In this document: one piece after another, positions 22,428-33,237 of the stretch
How positions within the stretch are numbered: the stretch's first letter is position 1
Layout: every line of letters begins with the position of its first letter
Source: Citrobacter amalonaticus
GTDB taxonomy: Bacteria > Pseudomonadota > Gammaproteobacteria > Enterobacterales > Enterobacteriaceae
Assembly: GCF_018252635.1 (NCBI RefSeq)
Contig: NZ_JAGTXM010000002.1
Coordinates: forward strand, 452,962 to 516,961
DNA length: 64,000 nucleotides
Direction: 5' to 3'
The notes under the pieces: model-generated
What the model was told of the DNA's origin: nothing
Seen by the model: the letters and a program-made list of their open reading frames with translations, nothing else
Databases searched by the model: none
Position numbers and translations under genes: made by a program

Positions 22428-24172
22428 TGACCAAATTGCATTTTGTGCAGTTGCGCGTAGACGCCGCGATGTTCCAGCAATTCGCTGTGCGTACCGCGCT
22501 CCACAATCAGCCCATCTTCCACGACCACAATTTCATCGGCCTGTTCGATGGTTGAAAGACGGTGCGCAATCACCAGCGAGGTGCGGTTTTTCTGCAGTTC
22601 GTCCAGCGCCGCCTGAATGGCGCGCTCTGATTCGGTATCCAGCGCTGATGTGGCTTCATCAAGGATCAGAATCGGGCTATCACGCAGCAAGGCGCGGGCA
22701 ATGGCGATACGTTGACGCTGACCACCGGAAAGCAGTACGCCATTTTCACCGATCACCGTATCAAGGCCGTCATCCATCTTATTGATAAAGTCCATGGCAT
22801 AGGCCATCCGGGCCGCTTCTTCGATCTGCTCACGGCTATACTGCTCGGTTCGCGCGTAGGCGATGTTATTCGCCACTGTGTCGTTGAACAGATGCACGTT
22901 CTGCGACACCAGCGCGACCTGATTACGTAATGAGGACAGCGTGTACTCGCGCAGATCGTGACCATCCATCAGGATTTCGCCTTCATTGATGTCATAGAAA
23001 CGCGTGATCAGACTGGCAATAGTTGATTTACCGGAACCTGAACGCCCCACCAGCGCAACGGTTTTACCCGCTGGAATTTTCAGGTTAATGTTACGCAGCG
23101 CCGGCACTTCGCGGCCTGGATAGGTAAAGGTGACATTGCGGAATTCCAGATCGCCTGTCGCACGCTCTATTACGCGTTTGCCTTCGTCTTTTTCCTGCTC
23201 GCTATCCAGGATGGCGAATAAAGTCTGGCACGCTGCCATCCCACGCTGGAACTGGGCGTTAACGTTAGTCAGCGACTTCAATGGGCGCATCAGGGCAATC
23301 ATTGAGGAGAAAACCACGGTGATCGTCCCTGCCGTCAGGCTGTCCATCACGCTTGGGAAGCTGGCCGCGTACAGCACAAACGCCAGCGCCAGTGAAGCGA
23401 TCAACTGGATGATAGGATCGGAAATGGAAGAGGCGGAAACCATCTTCATCCCCTGCAAACGCATCTTGTTACTGACTTTGTCGAAGCGCTTCGTTTCCAC
23501 TCCCTGACCACCGAAGATCAGTACCTCTTTGTGGCCCTTCAGCATCTGCTCCGCGCTGGTCGTCACCTGCCCCATCGTATTCTGCATATTCTTGCTGATA
23601 GCACGAAAACGTTTGGAGACTACGCGAATCGCGATCGACACGATGGGCGCCAGCACAACCAGGATGATCGACAGCTGCCAGCTGTAATAAAACATCATGA
23701 TGAACAGGCCGATAATCGACGCGCCTTCACGCACAACGGTAATCAGCGCGCCAGAAGACGAAGAGGCAACCTGTTCAGAATCGTAAGTGATACGGGATAG
23801 CAGCGTCCCGGTAGACTGCTTGTCAAAGAAGGAAACCGGCATTCCCATCATATGACCAAACAGACGACGACGCATGGTCATCACCACTTTGCCGGATACC
23901 CAGGAAATACAGTAGCTGGAGATATAGCTGGTGATACCGCGCAATATCATCAGCCCAATAACCACCAGCGGCATCCAAAGCAACACTGAGCGATCTGTTT
24001 TACCAAAACCATCGTCCAGTAATGGTTTGAGGAGCGATAACATGAAGGTATCGCTGGCCGCGTTGAGGATTAACGCAACACCCGCCACGATCAGACCCGA
24101 TTTGAAAGGCGCAATGGTTGGCCACAGTCGGCGAAACGTCTGCCACGTAGAGAGATCTTTATCGTTATGCAT
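22424..24172 (-). CDS. msbA: Lipid A flippase, ABC exporter MsbA
   Basis: MsbA is a homodimeric ABC half-transporter that flips lipid A-core from the inner to the outer leaflet of the inner membrane. The 582 residues comprise a six-helix transmembrane domain (about 20-310) and a nucleotide-binding domain with Walker [11 protein letters not shown]-loop VSQNVHLF, signature LSGGQRQR, Walker [13 protein letters not shown] and switch His in IAHRLST. It lies 36 bases downstream of ycaI on the same strand. Confidence 0.98.
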   Translation of the reverse strand: MHNDKDLSTWQTFRRLWPTIAPFKSGLIVAGVALILNAASDTFMLSLLKPLLDDGFGKTDRSVLLWMPLVVIGLMILRGITSYISSYCISWVSGKVVMTMRRRLFGHMMGMPVSFFDKQSTGTLLSRITYDSEQVASSSSGALITVVREGASIIGLFIMMFYYSWQLSIILVVLAPIVSIAIRVVSKRFRAISKNMQNTMGQVTTSAEQMLKGHKEVLIFGGQGVETKRFDKVSNKMRLQGMKMVSASSISDPIIQLIASLALAFVLYAASFPSVMDSLTAGTITVVFSSMIALMRPLKSLTNVNAQFQRGMAACQTLFAILDSEQEKDEGKRVIERATGDLEFRNVTFTYPGREVPALRNINLKIPAGKTVALVGRSGSGKSTIASLITRFYDINEGEILMDGHDLREYTLSSLRNQVALVSQNVHLFNDTVANNIAYARTEQYSREQIEEAARMAYAMDFINKMDDGLDTVIGENGVLLSGGQRQRIAIARALLRDSPILILDEATSALDTESERAIQAALDELQKNRTSLVIAHRLSTIEQADEIVVVEDGLIVERGTHSELLEHRGVYAQLHKMQFGQ

Positions 24173-24208
24173 TCAAGAAACCAGCATCTGTTGAAATAGC
24201 CGCATATT

Positions 24209-26473
24209 CTACCCGTTATCGTCTGACACGCCAAACCACTGATGATACCAACGAGGTAAAATTTGCTCCCGCAGGCTGATGACCTGCCAGCCCTGAGTTG
24301 AAAAATCCAGCGAAATTTGCCCCTGATGCGGAGTATCCCACCACCGGTAACCCTGTTGCAGATAGCGCTGCTTCACCTTCCAGGATGGCAGTCGCCATGC
24401 GTTATAGCGTGAGGCGGAGACCAGCGCCACCTTACCACTAACCCGTTGAAGTAACGCCAGTGAAGACGAAGTATTGCTGCCATGATGCGGCACCTGAATT
24501 GCCGTCGCTGAAAGGTGCTGCCAGTAATGACTAAGCATTTTCAGTTCCGCTGGGGACTCTATATCGCCCGTCAGCAGGATACTGTGCGTACCATCATCAA
24601 TCTTTACGACGCAGGAGTGGTTATTCCCCTGGGTCTGCTCTCCTTTCACCGGCCAGTGCACGCTAAAACGCAGTCCCTGCCATTGCCACGTCTCACCGCG
24701 ATAACATGGCAGATGCCCCTGCCAGCCTAACGGACTGCGTACCCATAGCGTTGGCCAGGTTGCCTGCAAAGAGTGTAGCCCACCGCGATGGTCGAGATGC
24801 TCATGGCTGAGAATAATCCCTTCTGGCTGCAAGTGGTGCCATCGCAGCCACGGAATGATCATCTGCTGAGCGCTGTCACCTTCCGGCCAGGCCAGCCCGG
24901 TATCGTAGAGCAACGCCTTGCCATTGCGGGTGATAACCATTGCCAGCCCCTGCCCGACATCCAGCATATGCACCTGCCAGGCGTCACTACGCACCGGACT
25001 CCAGAACGGACAGCTCAATAATGTCAGCGTCGCCAGACAAAGCCCCGGAAACACGCGCCAGGCGATAAACCGCCAGCCCGGTAGCATCAGCCACGGCGCA
25101 AAGACCAGCCATTGCCAGCGGGCATCCACATTGATCCACCCCGCAGGCAAATGATTCAGCGCCCAAAATAACGTGGCCAACGAACGATCGGCAAGATACC
25201 AGAGTCCACTTTCAAGAAACTGAGGGCCAGTGAGATGGACCAGCATTCCGGCGAGGATCAGCGGGACACTGACAAGCGTTACCAGAGGGACAGCAAACAG
25301 ATTCGCGACGAACGACGTCAAGCTGATGCCGTGGAACAGTGCGACTTGTAGCGGCAGGAGCAACAGGGTAATACCCAGTTGCAGGTGTGCCAGTTCAACT
25401 AATAAGCGCCCGGCGCGAGATAAGGGCCAGGTGGGACAAGGAAACCATTGATACCAGAACAACAGAGCTGCAACGGCAAAGGCCGAAAGCCACAGGCTTT
25501 GTGAGATCACGGCGATGGGATCGACAACCAGAATAGCCGCCAGACAGCAGCACCAGACTGACCATCCACTCCATTGTCGCCCGCTTAATTTCAGTGCCCC
25601 CCACACCAGCATTGCCACCACCGTACGTAGCGCCGGAGGCTGTAATCCGGTCAACCAGGCATAAAGTGCAGCAAAAATAAGTCCACCAATTACAGGATGT
25701 TGCCAGTAGATGGCACCAACCGGCAGCAGGAACTGCACGCTGCGTATCAGAGCGGCCGCCAGTAAAGAGGCAAAAGCGATATGCAAGCCAGAAATCGCCA
25801 TCAGATGCGCTGTACCGGTATCACGCATGATCGATTTGATCTCCTGTGGCACCAGCAGGCGTTCCCCCATCCCCAGTCCCAGGATCACCTGCTGCCAGGG
25901 ATACTTTTCCAGAGATGCCGTTAACGAGGCGAGATAGCGGGCTCGCCAACTGCATTTACTGTCGACAATCTTTGCCTGCAAAAAACGGCCAGTGAGCGGC
26001 TGATGCTGTGCCATGGCATAACGCTGACTATCAAATCCGCCATCGTTCAACTCGCCATGGATGGCGCGAATTTTCAACGTCATCGCCCAACGTTGCCCCG
26101 CGCACGGCGCTATCGGCAAATACTGGTTGTAAAGCACAATGCCTACAGCAGGAAAAAGCCGATGCCCATTAAGATGCGTGATCAGCCCGGTATGTGTGGT
26201 CATGTTATCCGTGGACGTAAGCTTAACGATGGCCTCCTGCGTGGCGCCAGGCAACATATTTCCCGCCCACAGCGATTGTTTCGCTGCCATGACGCCCCAG
26301 AGAAAAAACAGCAGGAGAAGCCCGGCGCACTGCGTGACTTTCCAGCGGAACAGACCGAGCAGACAGGCCAGCGCAAACAAGATACTAATGACCCATGCTC
26401 CCGGCAGCGCAGGGAGCAAAAATAAGGGAAAAATCCCCCCTAATGCACACAGACTGACCGTGGTTAATTTCAT
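24209..26473 (-). CDS. ycaI: ComEC/Rec2-family inner membrane protein YcaI
   Basis: YcaI is the enterobacterial homologue of the DNA-uptake channel ComEC. A role in natural uptake of DNA in E. coli is inferred, not well proven. The 754 residues show several hydrophobic segments at the N-terminus, a DUF4131-like periplasmic region, the Competence domain (GLGMGERLLV, HLMAISGLHIA) with many membrane spans, and a C-terminal metallo-beta-lactamase domain starting MLDVGQGLA with LSHEHLDHRGG. ATG 26473 is chosen over an in-frame GTG six bases upstream because GGAGG is spaced five bases from it. Confidence 0.93.
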   Translation of the reverse strand: MKLTTVSLCALGGIFPLFLLPALPGAWVISILFALACLLGLFRWKVTQCAGLLLLFFLWGVMAAKQSLWAGNMLPGATQEAIVKLTSTDNMTTHTGLITHLNGHRLFPAVGIVLYNQYLPIAPCAGQRWAMTLKIRAIHGELNDGGFDSQRYAMAQHQPLTGRFLQAKIVDSKCSWRARYLASLTASLEKYPWQQVILGLGMGERLLVPQEIKSIMRDTGTAHLMAISGLHIAFASLLAAALIRSVQFLLPVGAIYWQHPVIGGLIFAALYAWLTGLQPPALRTVVAMLVWGALKLSGRQWSGWSVWCCCLAAILVVDPIAVISQSLWLSAFAVAALLFWYQWFPCPTWPLSRAGRLLVELAHLQLGITLLLLPLQVALFHGISLTSFVANLFAVPLVTLVSVPLILAGMLVHLTGPQFLESGLWYLADRSLATLFWALNHLPAGWINVDARWQWLVFAPWLMLPGWRFIAWRVFPGLCLATLTLLSCPFWSPVRSDAWQVHMLDVGQGLAMVITRNGKALLYDTGLAWPEGDSAQQMIIPWLRWHHLQPEGIILSHEHLDHRGGLHSLQATWPTLWVRSPLGWQGHLPCYRGETWQWQGLRFSVHWPVKGEQTQGNNHSCVVKIDDGTHSILLTGDIESPAELKMLSHYWQHLSATAIQVPHHGSNTSSSLALLQRVSGKVALVSASRYNAWRLPSWKVKQRYLQQGYRWWDTPHQGQISLDFSTQGWQVISLREQILPRWYHQWFGVSDDNG

Positions 26474-26624
26474 ACACACCTCCGTGTTGGCAGAAGTGTG
26501 CAGGTCTGAACCGGGATTGTCAGGAAGAGGATGAGGGATTTACGGCCATGATTCCGCGATTTTCATCGCCACCCGACACTGTGCAACATGAAATGCGAGC
26601 GGCATTCCAGGGCTGAATAACAGG

Positions 26625-26653
26625 CAAGAAAAAAGCACCATAAAGGTGCTTTT
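26625..26653 (-). terminator. ihfB rho-independent terminator
   Basis: On the minus strand AAAAGCACC and GGTGCTTTT form a 9-bp stem with a 5-base loop, followed by T residues. It begins 25 bases beyond the ihfB stop codon. Confidence 0.88.
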
Positions 26654-26677
26654 CTGAGGTTATGTTTTGCGAAAAAC

Positions 26678-26962
26678 TTAACCGTAAATATTGGCGCGAT
26701 CGCGCAGTTCTTTACCCGGCTTAAAGTGCGGAACATATTTTCCTTCCAGATCCACTTTATCGCCAGTCTTCGGGTTACGCCCGGTACGTGGTGCACGGTA
26801 GTGCAAAGAAAAGCTGCCGAAACCGCGGATTTCAATACGCTCGCCCTGTGCAAGAGTCGAGGCCATATGCTCCAGCATCTCTTTGACTGCATCTTCAACC
26901 GCTTTCGCGGGAATATGAGATTGCTGAGTGGCAAGTCTTTCAATCAATTCTGACTTGGTCAT
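26678..26962 (-). CDS. ihfB: Integration host factor subunit beta
   Basis: IhfB pairs with IhfA to bend specific DNA sites by nearly 180 degrees, acting in transcription, recombination and replication. The 94-residue DNABII-family protein begins [16 protein letters not shown]. The beta-arm signature [21 protein letters not shown] contains the intercalating Pro. I chose ATG 26962 with GGAGG-like sequence (CCGGAGGAAT before the ATG on the minus strand) rather than the longer open frame. It follows rpsA on the same strand, separated by a stem-loop at 27006. Confidence 0.97.
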   Translation of the reverse strand: MTKSELIERLATQQSHIPAKAVEDAVKEMLEHMASTLAQGERIEIRGFGSFSLHYRAPRTGRNPKTGDKVDLEGKYVPHFKPGKELRDRANIYG

Positions 26963-27005
26963 GATTCCTCCGGTTCCAATAAGCTGCTGCTGTTGCATTG
27001 ATTAA

Positions 27006-27023
27006 GGGCGGCCGTAGCCGCCC
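27006..27023 (-). terminator. Stem-loop between rpsA and ihfB, probable partial terminator
   Basis: GGGCGGC and GCCGCCC form a perfect 7-bp stem with a 4-base loop. Only a short T-rich stretch follows on the rpsA strand (CTTAATC), so termination may be partial, leaving ihfB both read-through and separately expressed. Confidence 0.5.
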
Positions 27024-27109
27024 TTTGTCATTGATTACAGAACGAATTCTATAATCTGTCAAGTATTCTCATCTGACTTCGGGACGAAACCTCCCGAAGT
27101 TTCAAAGAA

Positions 27110-28783
27110 TTACTCGCCTTTAGCTGCTTTGAAAGCTTCAGCCATTGCGTTGTTGGAGAAGTTTGCATCTTCCTGTTTGTTAACAGTTGCGATGGCATCT
27201 TTCTCATCAGCTTCGTCTTTAGCACGAACAGACAGGCTGATTGCACGGTTCTTACGGTCAACGCCGGTGAATTTAGCTTCAACGTCGTCACCCACGCTCA
27301 GAACCAGGGTAGCGTCTTCAACGCGGTCACGGGATGCTTCAGAAGCGCGCAGGTAACCTTCAACGCCATCAGCCAGTTCTACGGTTGCGCCTTTCGCGTC
27401 AACTGCAGTCACTTTACCGTTTACGATTGCGCCTTTCTTGTTCAGTGCAACCCAGTTGTTGAACGGATCTTCTGCCAGCTGTTTAACACCCAGAGAGATA
27501 CGCTCGCGCTCTGCATCAACCTGCAGAACAACTGCTGCGATTTCGTCACCTTTTTTGTATTCACGAACTGCTTCTTCGCCTGCAACGTTCCAGGAGATGT
27601 CAGACAGGTGAACCAGGCCGTCGATGCCGCCGTCCAGGCCGATGAAGATACCGAAGTCAGTGATAGACTTGATTTTACCTTCAACACGGTCACCCTTGTT
27701 GTGGGTTTCCGCGAACTGCTGCCATGGGTTAGATTTGCACTGCTTCAGGCCCAGGGAGATACGACGACGTTCTTCGTCGATATCCAGAACCATCACTTCC
27801 ACGACGTCGCCAACGTTAACCACTTTGGACGGGTGGATGTTTTTGTTGGTCCAGTCCATTTCGGAAACGTGAACCAGGCCTTCAACGCCTTCTTCGATTT
27901 CAACGAAGCAGCCGTAGTCGGTCAGGTTGGTCACGCGACCAGTCAGTTTGGTACCTTCCGGATAACGCTTAGCGATAGCGACCCACGGATCTTCGCCCAG
28001 CTGTTTCAGGCCCAGAGATACACGGGTACGTTCACGGTCGAACTTCAGCACTTTAACAGTGATTTCGTCGCCAACGTTTACGATTTCGCTCGGATGCTTA
28101 ACGCGTTTCCATGCCATATCGGTGATGTGCAGCAGGCCGTCAACGCCACCCAGATCAACGAATGCACCGTAGTCAGTGAGGTTCTTAACGATACCTTTAA
28201 CTTCCATGCCTTCCTGCAGGTTTTCCAGCAGCTGATCGCGCTCTGCGCTGTTTTCGGATTCGATCACGGCACGACGAGAAACAACAACGTTGTTGCGCTT
28301 CTGATCCAGCTTGATGACTTTGAATTCAAGCTCTTTGCCTTCCAGGTGCAGCGTATCGCGCACCGGACGAACGTCTACCAGTGAACCTGGCAGGAACGCA
28401 CGAATACCGTTCAGCTCAACAGTGAAGCCGCCCTTAACTTTGCCGTTGATAACACCGGTAACAGTTTCAGCATCTTCGTAAGCTTTTTCCAGCGTGATCC
28501 ATGCTTCGTGACGTTTCGCTTTTTCACGAGACAGCAGTGTTTCACCGAAGCCGTCTTCTACTGCATCCAGAGCAACATCAACTTCGTCGCCCACCTGGAT
28601 TTCCAGTTCGCCGGCTGCGTTCTTGAACTGCTCTGCGGGAATTGCAGATTCAGATTTCAGGCCTGCATCAACCAGAACAACGTCTTTGTCGATAGCAACA
28701 ACAACACCGCGAACGATGGAACCCGGACGGGTTTCGATTTCTTTTAAGGATTCTTCAAACAGTTGAGCAAAAGATTCAGTCAT
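27110..28783 (-). CDS. rpsA: 30S ribosomal protein S1
   Basis: S1 is the mRNA-binding ribosomal protein that helps load structured or leadered mRNAs, and it is also a subunit of Q-beta replicase. The 557 residues contain six S1 OB-fold repeats; the later ones are clear in the recurrent pattern ...[22 protein letters not shown]. The first two repeats are divergent, as usual. The mRNA lacks a strong Shine-Dalgarno (GAAGATTAAAC before the ATG), as in E. coli, where the leader is recognised by S1 itself for autoregulation. It lies 113 bases downstream of cmk. Confidence 0.98.
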   Translation of the reverse strand: MTESFAQLFEESLKEIETRPGSIVRGVVVAIDKDVVLVDAGLKSESAIPAEQFKNAAGELEIQVGDEVDVALDAVEDGFGETLLSREKAKRHEAWITLEKAYEDAETVTGVINGKVKGGFTVELNGIRAFLPGSLVDVRPVRDTLHLEGKELEFKVIKLDQKRNNVVVSRRAVIESENSAERDQLLENLQEGMEVKGIVKNLTDYGAFVDLGGVDGLLHITDMAWKRVKHPSEIVNVGDEITVKVLKFDRERTRVSLGLKQLGEDPWVAIAKRYPEGTKLTGRVTNLTDYGCFVEIEEGVEGLVHVSEMDWTNKNIHPSKVVNVGDVVEVMVLDIDEERRRISLGLKQCKSNPWQQFAETHNKGDRVEGKIKSITDFGIFIGLDGGIDGLVHLSDISWNVAGEEAVREYKKGDEIAAVVLQVDAERERISLGVKQLAEDPFNNWVALNKKGAIVNGKVTAVDAKGATVELADGVEGYLRASEASRDRVEDATLVLSVGDDVEAKFTGVDRKNRAISLSVRAKDEADEKDAIATVNKQEDANFSNNAMAEAFKAAKGE

Positions 28784-28896
28784 GTTTAATCTTCAGGTTT
28801 CATATTTAACGTCCACCTGGCTCCATGCCGGATGGGGTTGTTTAACATACCCGCTGTCATTCCGTTGCAACGGGGGTACTGCAAATTCGGTCGCTT

Positions 28897-29580
28897 TTAA
28901 GCGAGTGCCAGTTTTTGGCGCGCGTATTGTAGCGCTTTTTCAATCACTTGCTCAATGCTTAATCGTGTGGAATCTAAAACTAAAGCATCAGCAGCAGGAA
29001 CCAGCGGCGCTACAGCACGGTTTCGGTCGCGATCGTCGCGTTCTTTGATCTCGGCCAAAAGGCGTTCAAAGTTAACACTAAAGCCCTTCTCCTGCAACTG
29101 TAGCATACGGCGATGCGCACGTTCTTCCGAGGAGGCGTCAAGGAAAATTTTGACCGGCGCATCCGGGAAAACCACCGTCCCCATATCACGTCCATCAGCG
29201 ATCAATCCCGGCGCTTCGCGGAACGCACGTTGACGACGCAGCAGCGCTTCACGCACACGAGGGAATGCGGCGACCTGAGAGGCTGCATTGGCGACTTCCT
29301 GCGTGCGGATTTCACCGCTGACGTCTTCCCCTTCCAGGATCACTTCGAGATTTCCGTCGGTTGAGACAAAGCGAACATCAAGATGCGTTGCCAGCGGAAC
29401 CAGCGCGTCTTCTGAGGCGACATCAACATGATGGTGCAGTGCCGCCAGAGCCAGCACGCGATAGATTGCGCCAGAGTCCAACAGATGCCATTGCAATGCT
29501 TCCGCCATCGCTTTGCACAAGGTGCCTTTTCCTGCACCGCTTGGGCCATCAATGGTAATTACCGGGGCAATTGCCGTCAT
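28897..29580 (-). CDS. cmk: Cytidylate kinase
   Basis: Cmk phosphorylates CMP and dCMP with ATP, recycling cytidine nucleotides from mRNA and phospholipid turnover. The 227-residue P-loop protein carries GPSGAGKGT at 12-20, the CMP-binding segment [12 protein letters not shown], and [14 protein letters not shown] 29580 ([12 protein letters not shown]) is chosen over 22 codons of open frame upstream; AAGGAG lies upstream at suitable distance. It is upstream of rpsA on the same strand and 180 bp from aroA, with no ycaL between. Confidence 0.97.
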   Translation of the reverse strand: MTAIAPVITIDGPSGAGKGTLCKAMAEALQWHLLDSGAIYRVLALAALHHHVDVASEDALVPLATHLDVRFVSTDGNLEVILEGEDVSGEIRTQEVANAASQVAAFPRVREALLRRQRAFREAPGLIADGRDMGTVVFPDAPVKIFLDASSEERAHRRMLQLQEKGFSVNFERLLAEIKERDDRDRNRAVAPLVPAADALVLDSTRLSIEQVIEKALQYARQKLALA

Positions 29581-29713
29581 CTTTATCTCCTTAAACAGGC
29601 GTCTGTTAACGTAAACGCCGCGCATTATACGCGCCAACGTCCACAATCGTTAACACTGTGTGCAAAAACCGGTTTTGTCTGTAATCGAATGAAGAATAAT
29701 TGCGCAATTATAG

Positions 29714-29736
29714 CGGGCTGGAGAGAAACCAGCCCG
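29714..29736 (-). terminator. Hairpin after aroA, possible terminator
   Basis: CGGGCTGG and CCAGCCCG form a perfect 8-bp stem with a 7-base loop, about 25 bases past the aroA stop. No T-run follows, so factor-independent termination is doubtful. Confidence 0.4.
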
Positions 29737-29760
29737 AAAGATGACATTGTTTTACGTTGT

Positions 29761-31044
29761 TCAGGCAGACGTACTGATACGCGCTAACTGCTCGAAATAG
29801 TCCGGGAAGGTTTTAGCGGTACATTTCGGGTCAAGGATGGTGACCGGCGTGTCAGAAAGTGCCACCAGCGAGAAACACATCGCCATGCGGTGATCGTTGT
29901 AGGTACCAATTTCAGCAAACGTCAGTTGGGCTGGAGGTGTAATGCGAATGAAATCATGCCCCTCTTCCACCTCTGCCCCCACCTTACGCAGTTCGGTCGC
30001 CATCGCAAACAGACGGTCGGTCTCTTTCACGCGCCAGTTATAGATGTTACGTAGCGTCGTAGTACCTTTCGCAAACAACGCAGTAGTGGCAATGGTCATC
30101 GCCGCATCCGGAATGTGGTTCATGTCCATATCAATGGCGTTAAGTTCACCACGGGTACAGGCGATAAAGTCGTCCCCCCAGGTTACGGTCGCGCCCATTT
30201 TCTCCAGCACATCGGCAAAACGAATATCGCCCTGCATGCTGTTACGGCCAATCCCGGTCACTTTCACCGTTCCGCCTTTAATGGCACCTGCCGCGAGGAA
30301 ATAGGATGCCGATGAAGCATCCCCTTCAACCAGATAGTGGCCCGGAGAGTGGTATTGCTGACCACCTTTGACTACGAAGCGCTGATAGCGCTGGTTCTCT
30401 ATCTCAACGCCAAAGGTTTTCATCAGGTTCAGCGTGATATCGATATACGGTTTCGACACCAGATCGCCTTTGATACTTATTACCGTATCCTGCGGCGCCA
30501 GCGGAGCCGTCATCAACAACGCGGTGAGAAACTGGCTGGAGACGCTACCATCAACCTCAACCTGTCCGCCGGCAAATCCGCCACGCAGTCGAAGCGGCGG
30601 GTAGTTTTCCTGCTCCAGATACGCAATATTTGCCCCGCCCTGACGCAGTGCATCCACCAGATGACCAATCGGGCGTTCTTTCATTCGCGGTTCGCCGGTC
30701 AAAACAATGTCGTTCTCACCCAGGCACAGCGCGGCAGCCAGTGGTCGCATCGCCGTTCCGGCATTGCCAAGAAACAGCTCTAAAGCGCCTTCAGCATGCA
30801 GCGGACCACCGTTGCCAGTGATCTCACAGCGAGTGCGGTCCTCAGATAGGGTGTAATGAATCCCTAACGCGTTCAACGCGTTGAGCATATGGCGAACGTC
30901 ATCGCTGTCTAACAGGTTGGTCAGCTCTGTGGTGCCATGTGCTAATGCCGCCAGTAACAGCGCGCGGTTAGATACGCTCTTCGAGCCCGGCAGATTAATC
31001 GTGCCATCGACCCGTGCGATGGGTTGTAACGTCAGGGATTCCAT
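29761..31044 (-). CDS. aroA: 3-phosphoshikimate 1-carboxyvinyltransferase (EPSP synthase)
   Basis: AroA joins shikimate 3-phosphate and PEP to make EPSP in the aromatic amino acid pathway and is the glyphosate target. The 427 residues show the family signatures [19 protein letters not shown] and [21 protein letters not shown], plus [17 protein letters not shown] at the N-terminus. The glyphosate-sensitive context GNAGTAMRP is intact (Gly, Thr and Pro as in E. coli). ATG 31044 is chosen over a TTG three codons upstream. It is the second gene of the serC-aroA operon, with an attenuator-like terminator between the two. Confidence 0.97.
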   Translation of the reverse strand: MESLTLQPIARVDGTINLPGSKSVSNRALLLAALAHGTTELTNLLDSDDVRHMLNALNALGIHYTLSEDRTRCEITGNGGPLHAEGALELFLGNAGTAMRPLAAALCLGENDIVLTGEPRMKERPIGHLVDALRQGGANIAYLEQENYPPLRLRGGFAGGQVEVDGSVSSQFLTALLMTAPLAPQDTVISIKGDLVSKPYIDITLNLMKTFGVEIENQRYQRFVVKGGQQYHSPGHYLVEGDASSASYFLAAGAIKGGTVKVTGIGRNSMQGDIRFADVLEKMGATVTWGDDFIACTRGELNAIDMDMNHIPDAAMTIATTALFAKGTTTLRNIYNWRVKETDRLFAMATELRKVGAEVEEGHDFIRITPPAQLTFAEIGTYNDHRMAMCFSLVALSDTPVTILDPKCTAKTFPDYFEQLARISTSA

Positions 31045-31067
31045 GAAACTCAACTCTCAAAAGACAG

Positions 31068-31098
31068 AAATAAAAACCCCACAGACAAGGCTGTGGGG
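31068..31098 (-). terminator. serC-aroA intercistronic terminator/attenuator
   Basis: On the minus strand CCCCACAG and CTGTGGGG form a perfect 8-bp stem with a 6-base loop, then TTTTTATTT. This is a canonical intrinsic terminator placed between serC (stop at 31117) and aroA (start at 31044). It should let only part of serC transcription continue into aroA. Confidence 0.85.
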
Positions 31099-31116
31099 AT
31101 GAAAAGAGACACCAGA

Positions 31117-32205
31117 TTAGCCGCGACGGCGCTCGAAATCAGTCATGAAATCGGCAAGCGCTTTAACCCCTTCCAGCGGCATCGCGTTATAAATAGAAGC
31201 GCGCATCCCCCCTACCACGCGATGGCCTTTCAGCGCATGCAGACCGGCAGCAAAAGATTCTTCCAGGAAGACTTTATCCAGCGCGCTGTCCGCCAACTGG
31301 AACGGCACGTTCATGCGCGAACGATTCGCGGTTGCCACATCGTTACGGTAGAAATCGCTTTTATCAATCACACCGTACAGCAGCTCCGCTTTTTGCTGAT
31401 TGATTTTATTCATCGCCGCCACACCGCCGTTGGCTTTCAGCCATTTAAACACCAGGCCAGAAAGATACCAGGCGAAAGTCGGTGGCGTGTTGAACATGGA
31501 GTCATTGTCGTTCAGGACGGTGTAATCGAGAATAGACGGACACGCGATATTGGCCTTGCCCAGCAAATCTTCGCGCACAATGACAATTGTCAGCCCCGCC
31601 GGGCCAATATTCTTCTGTGCGCCGGCGTAGATGATGCCATAGCGAGAAACCTCTAACGGTGCGGACAGGATGGTTGAGGAGAAATCGGCAGTCACTACAA
31701 CATCAGACGCAAAATCAGGCGTTTCATCAATCGCAATACCGTCGATGGTTTCGTTCGGGCAGTAATGCAGATACGCCGCGCCATCTGAAAGCTGCCACTC
31801 GCTCATCGGCTTAACGCCGCGCTTGCCGTCGATGGTGACTTTGGCATCAATGACATTCGGGGTGCAGTATTTCTTCGCTTCTTTGACCGCGCTGGCGGCC
31901 CAATAACCCGCGTCAACGTAATCGGCCGTGGTTTTGTCGCCCAGAATGTTCAGCGGAATGGCGGAAAACTGGCCGCGACCGCCGCCGTGACAAAACAACA
32001 CTTTGTAATTGGAGGGGATATTCAACAGATCGCGAAAATCCTGTTCCGCCTCTTCTGCAACCTGGATGAATTCTTTGCCGCGGTGACTCACTTCCATGAC
32101 GGACGTACCAAGACCGTTCCAGTCACAAAGATCCTTTTGAGCCAGTTTGAGCACGTCTGCCGGTAACATTGCCGGACCTGAACTAAAATTGAAGACCTGA
32201 GCCAT
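31117..32205 (-). CDS. serC: Phosphoserine/phosphohydroxythreonine aminotransferase
   Basis: SerC is a PLP enzyme of serine and pyridoxal 5'-phosphate biosynthesis, converting 3-phosphohydroxypyruvate and 4-phosphooxythreonine precursors with glutamate. The 362-residue class V aminotransferase begins [15 protein letters not shown]. The PLP-binding Lys198 is in [12 protein letters not shown], and CHGGGRGQF binds the cofactor phosphate region. It is the promoter-proximal gene of serC-aroA. GAGGGG precedes the ATG. A 10-bp inverted repeat lies in the leader at 32235-32268. Confidence 0.97.
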   Translation of the reverse strand: MAQVFNFSSGPAMLPADVLKLAQKDLCDWNGLGTSVMEVSHRGKEFIQVAEEAEQDFRDLLNIPSNYKVLFCHGGGRGQFSAIPLNILGDKTTADYVDAGYWAASAVKEAKKYCTPNVIDAKVTIDGKRGVKPMSEWQLSDGAAYLHYCPNETIDGIAIDETPDFASDVVVTADFSSTILSAPLEVSRYGIIYAGAQKNIGPAGLTIVIVREDLLGKANIACPSILDYTVLNDNDSMFNTPPTFAWYLSGLVFKWLKANGGVAAMNKINQQKAELLYGVIDKSDFYRNDVATANRSRMNVPFQLADSALDKVFLEESFAAGLHALKGHRVVGGMRASIYNAMPLEGVKALADFMTDFERRRG

Positions 32206-32234
32206 TTCCCCTCACCACGTTGCGTTGTTATTCA

Positions 32235-32272
32235 CCCAATCTCTTTTCGTACATGAACAGAGATTGGGTATA
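32235..32272 (-). promoter_or_regulatory. serC promoter -10 with 10-bp inverted repeat
   Basis: CCCAATCTCT (32235-32244) and AGAGATTGGG (32259-32268) are perfect inverted repeats separated by 14 bases. On the minus strand TTATACC overlaps the upstream end and looks like a -10 element. The repeat therefore covers the predicted transcription start, so it could be an operator or a 5' hairpin in the leader. It lies 30 bases upstream of the serC start codon. Confidence 0.5.
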
Positions 32273-32408
32273 AGTTATTCCTGTGGATATCGGTTTTATC
32301 ATTCAGTGACACGCGCCGCAATGGCTAAAACTAACCAGAGTAAAAATGAGCGTTCGCTCACACAACAGAATCTTCGGGATTGACGATAAAAGACCGATAT
32401 TTTTGCTG

Positions 32409-33101
32409 TCAAACGACCCGTTTTGCCCGACTGGCCTTCGACCATTCTGGATTTTTACACCGCGGACATGCCTGACGATCGCCGGCTTTCATTGTGATCA
32501 CTTCACTGCATCGCACACAGGAATAATCTCCCGCTTCAGGAACGACTTTATAACGTTGCGTACAATACTTCGGCAAAATGCTTAAGCCAGGCTTTACCTC
32601 ACTGTCTTCAAAGAAATAAACGCTGATCTGACCATTCGTTTCAAGGATCGCCAGGCGCACCTGTCCCAGTTGTTCAACGCCATTTAGTCGCAACTCCATG
32701 AAAAACTCGAACTCGGTCATATTTGACTGGTTCAGTTTTTCCCACGCCAGTTCACCATCTTCAATAATCACGACTGGCTTACCTTCCAGTAAATCTTCCA
32801 GTTTTTCACTGCGTGCCATCAGCCACATCACCAGACGGTACAGCAGCGCGAGGGTAATGAAGACCACCAGTACTGGCAACATCGGGACATCATCATAAAA
32901 AGCCACGTCGCCCGCCGCCGACCCCAGCGTTAAAATAATCAGCACTTCGAAGAGCGACATCTGTCGCACGCCGCGTCGTCCTGTGAGCTTGAGAAACAAA
33001 TAGACCAGCACGAAGGTATACAGACTGCGTAAAGCCACTTCAGCGAGGAATTCCATCGGCACTTTATCGAGTGCCATCCGTTGTAAATCAAACGCTTTCA
33101 T
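32409..33101 (-). CDS. ycaP: Inner membrane protein YcaP (DUF421)
   Basis: A 230-residue membrane protein of unknown function. There are three hydrophobic segments in the first half (about 26-46, 54-72 and 80-97), followed by the cytoplasmic DUF421 domain (EDLLEGKPVVIIEDGE, FFMELRLNGVEQLGQVRLAILETNG). The C-terminus carries two CxxC-type pairs (CVRC and CPRC), probably a zinc ribbon. ATG 33101 is the family start. It diverges from ycaO, the start codons being 136 bp apart. Confidence 0.9.
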   Translation of the reverse strand: MKAFDLQRMALDKVPMEFLAEVALRSLYTFVLVYLFLKLTGRRGVRQMSLFEVLIILTLGSAAGDVAFYDDVPMLPVLVVFITLALLYRLVMWLMARSEKLEDLLEGKPVVIIEDGELAWEKLNQSNMTEFEFFMELRLNGVEQLGQVRLAILETNGQISVYFFEDSEVKPGLSILPKYCTQRYKVVPEAGDYSCVRCSEVITMKAGDRQACPRCKNPEWSKASRAKRVV

Positions 33102-33237
33102 TTTTATGCTCTTATGGTGGATCACTGCCTACAAGCATAGCCAAAACTTTTATTTACGCCGTGTCCATGGCGGCGATAGCGTCAGTCACATAAAACCCGT
33201 ATCATTGCGCGCTTTCCGTACGACAAAAGTGATTTTC

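Noticed and set aside
27608-28384. 258-codon open frame antisense to rpsA
   Set aside because: Shadow of the strongly biased S1 gene; composition follows the repeated S1 domains.
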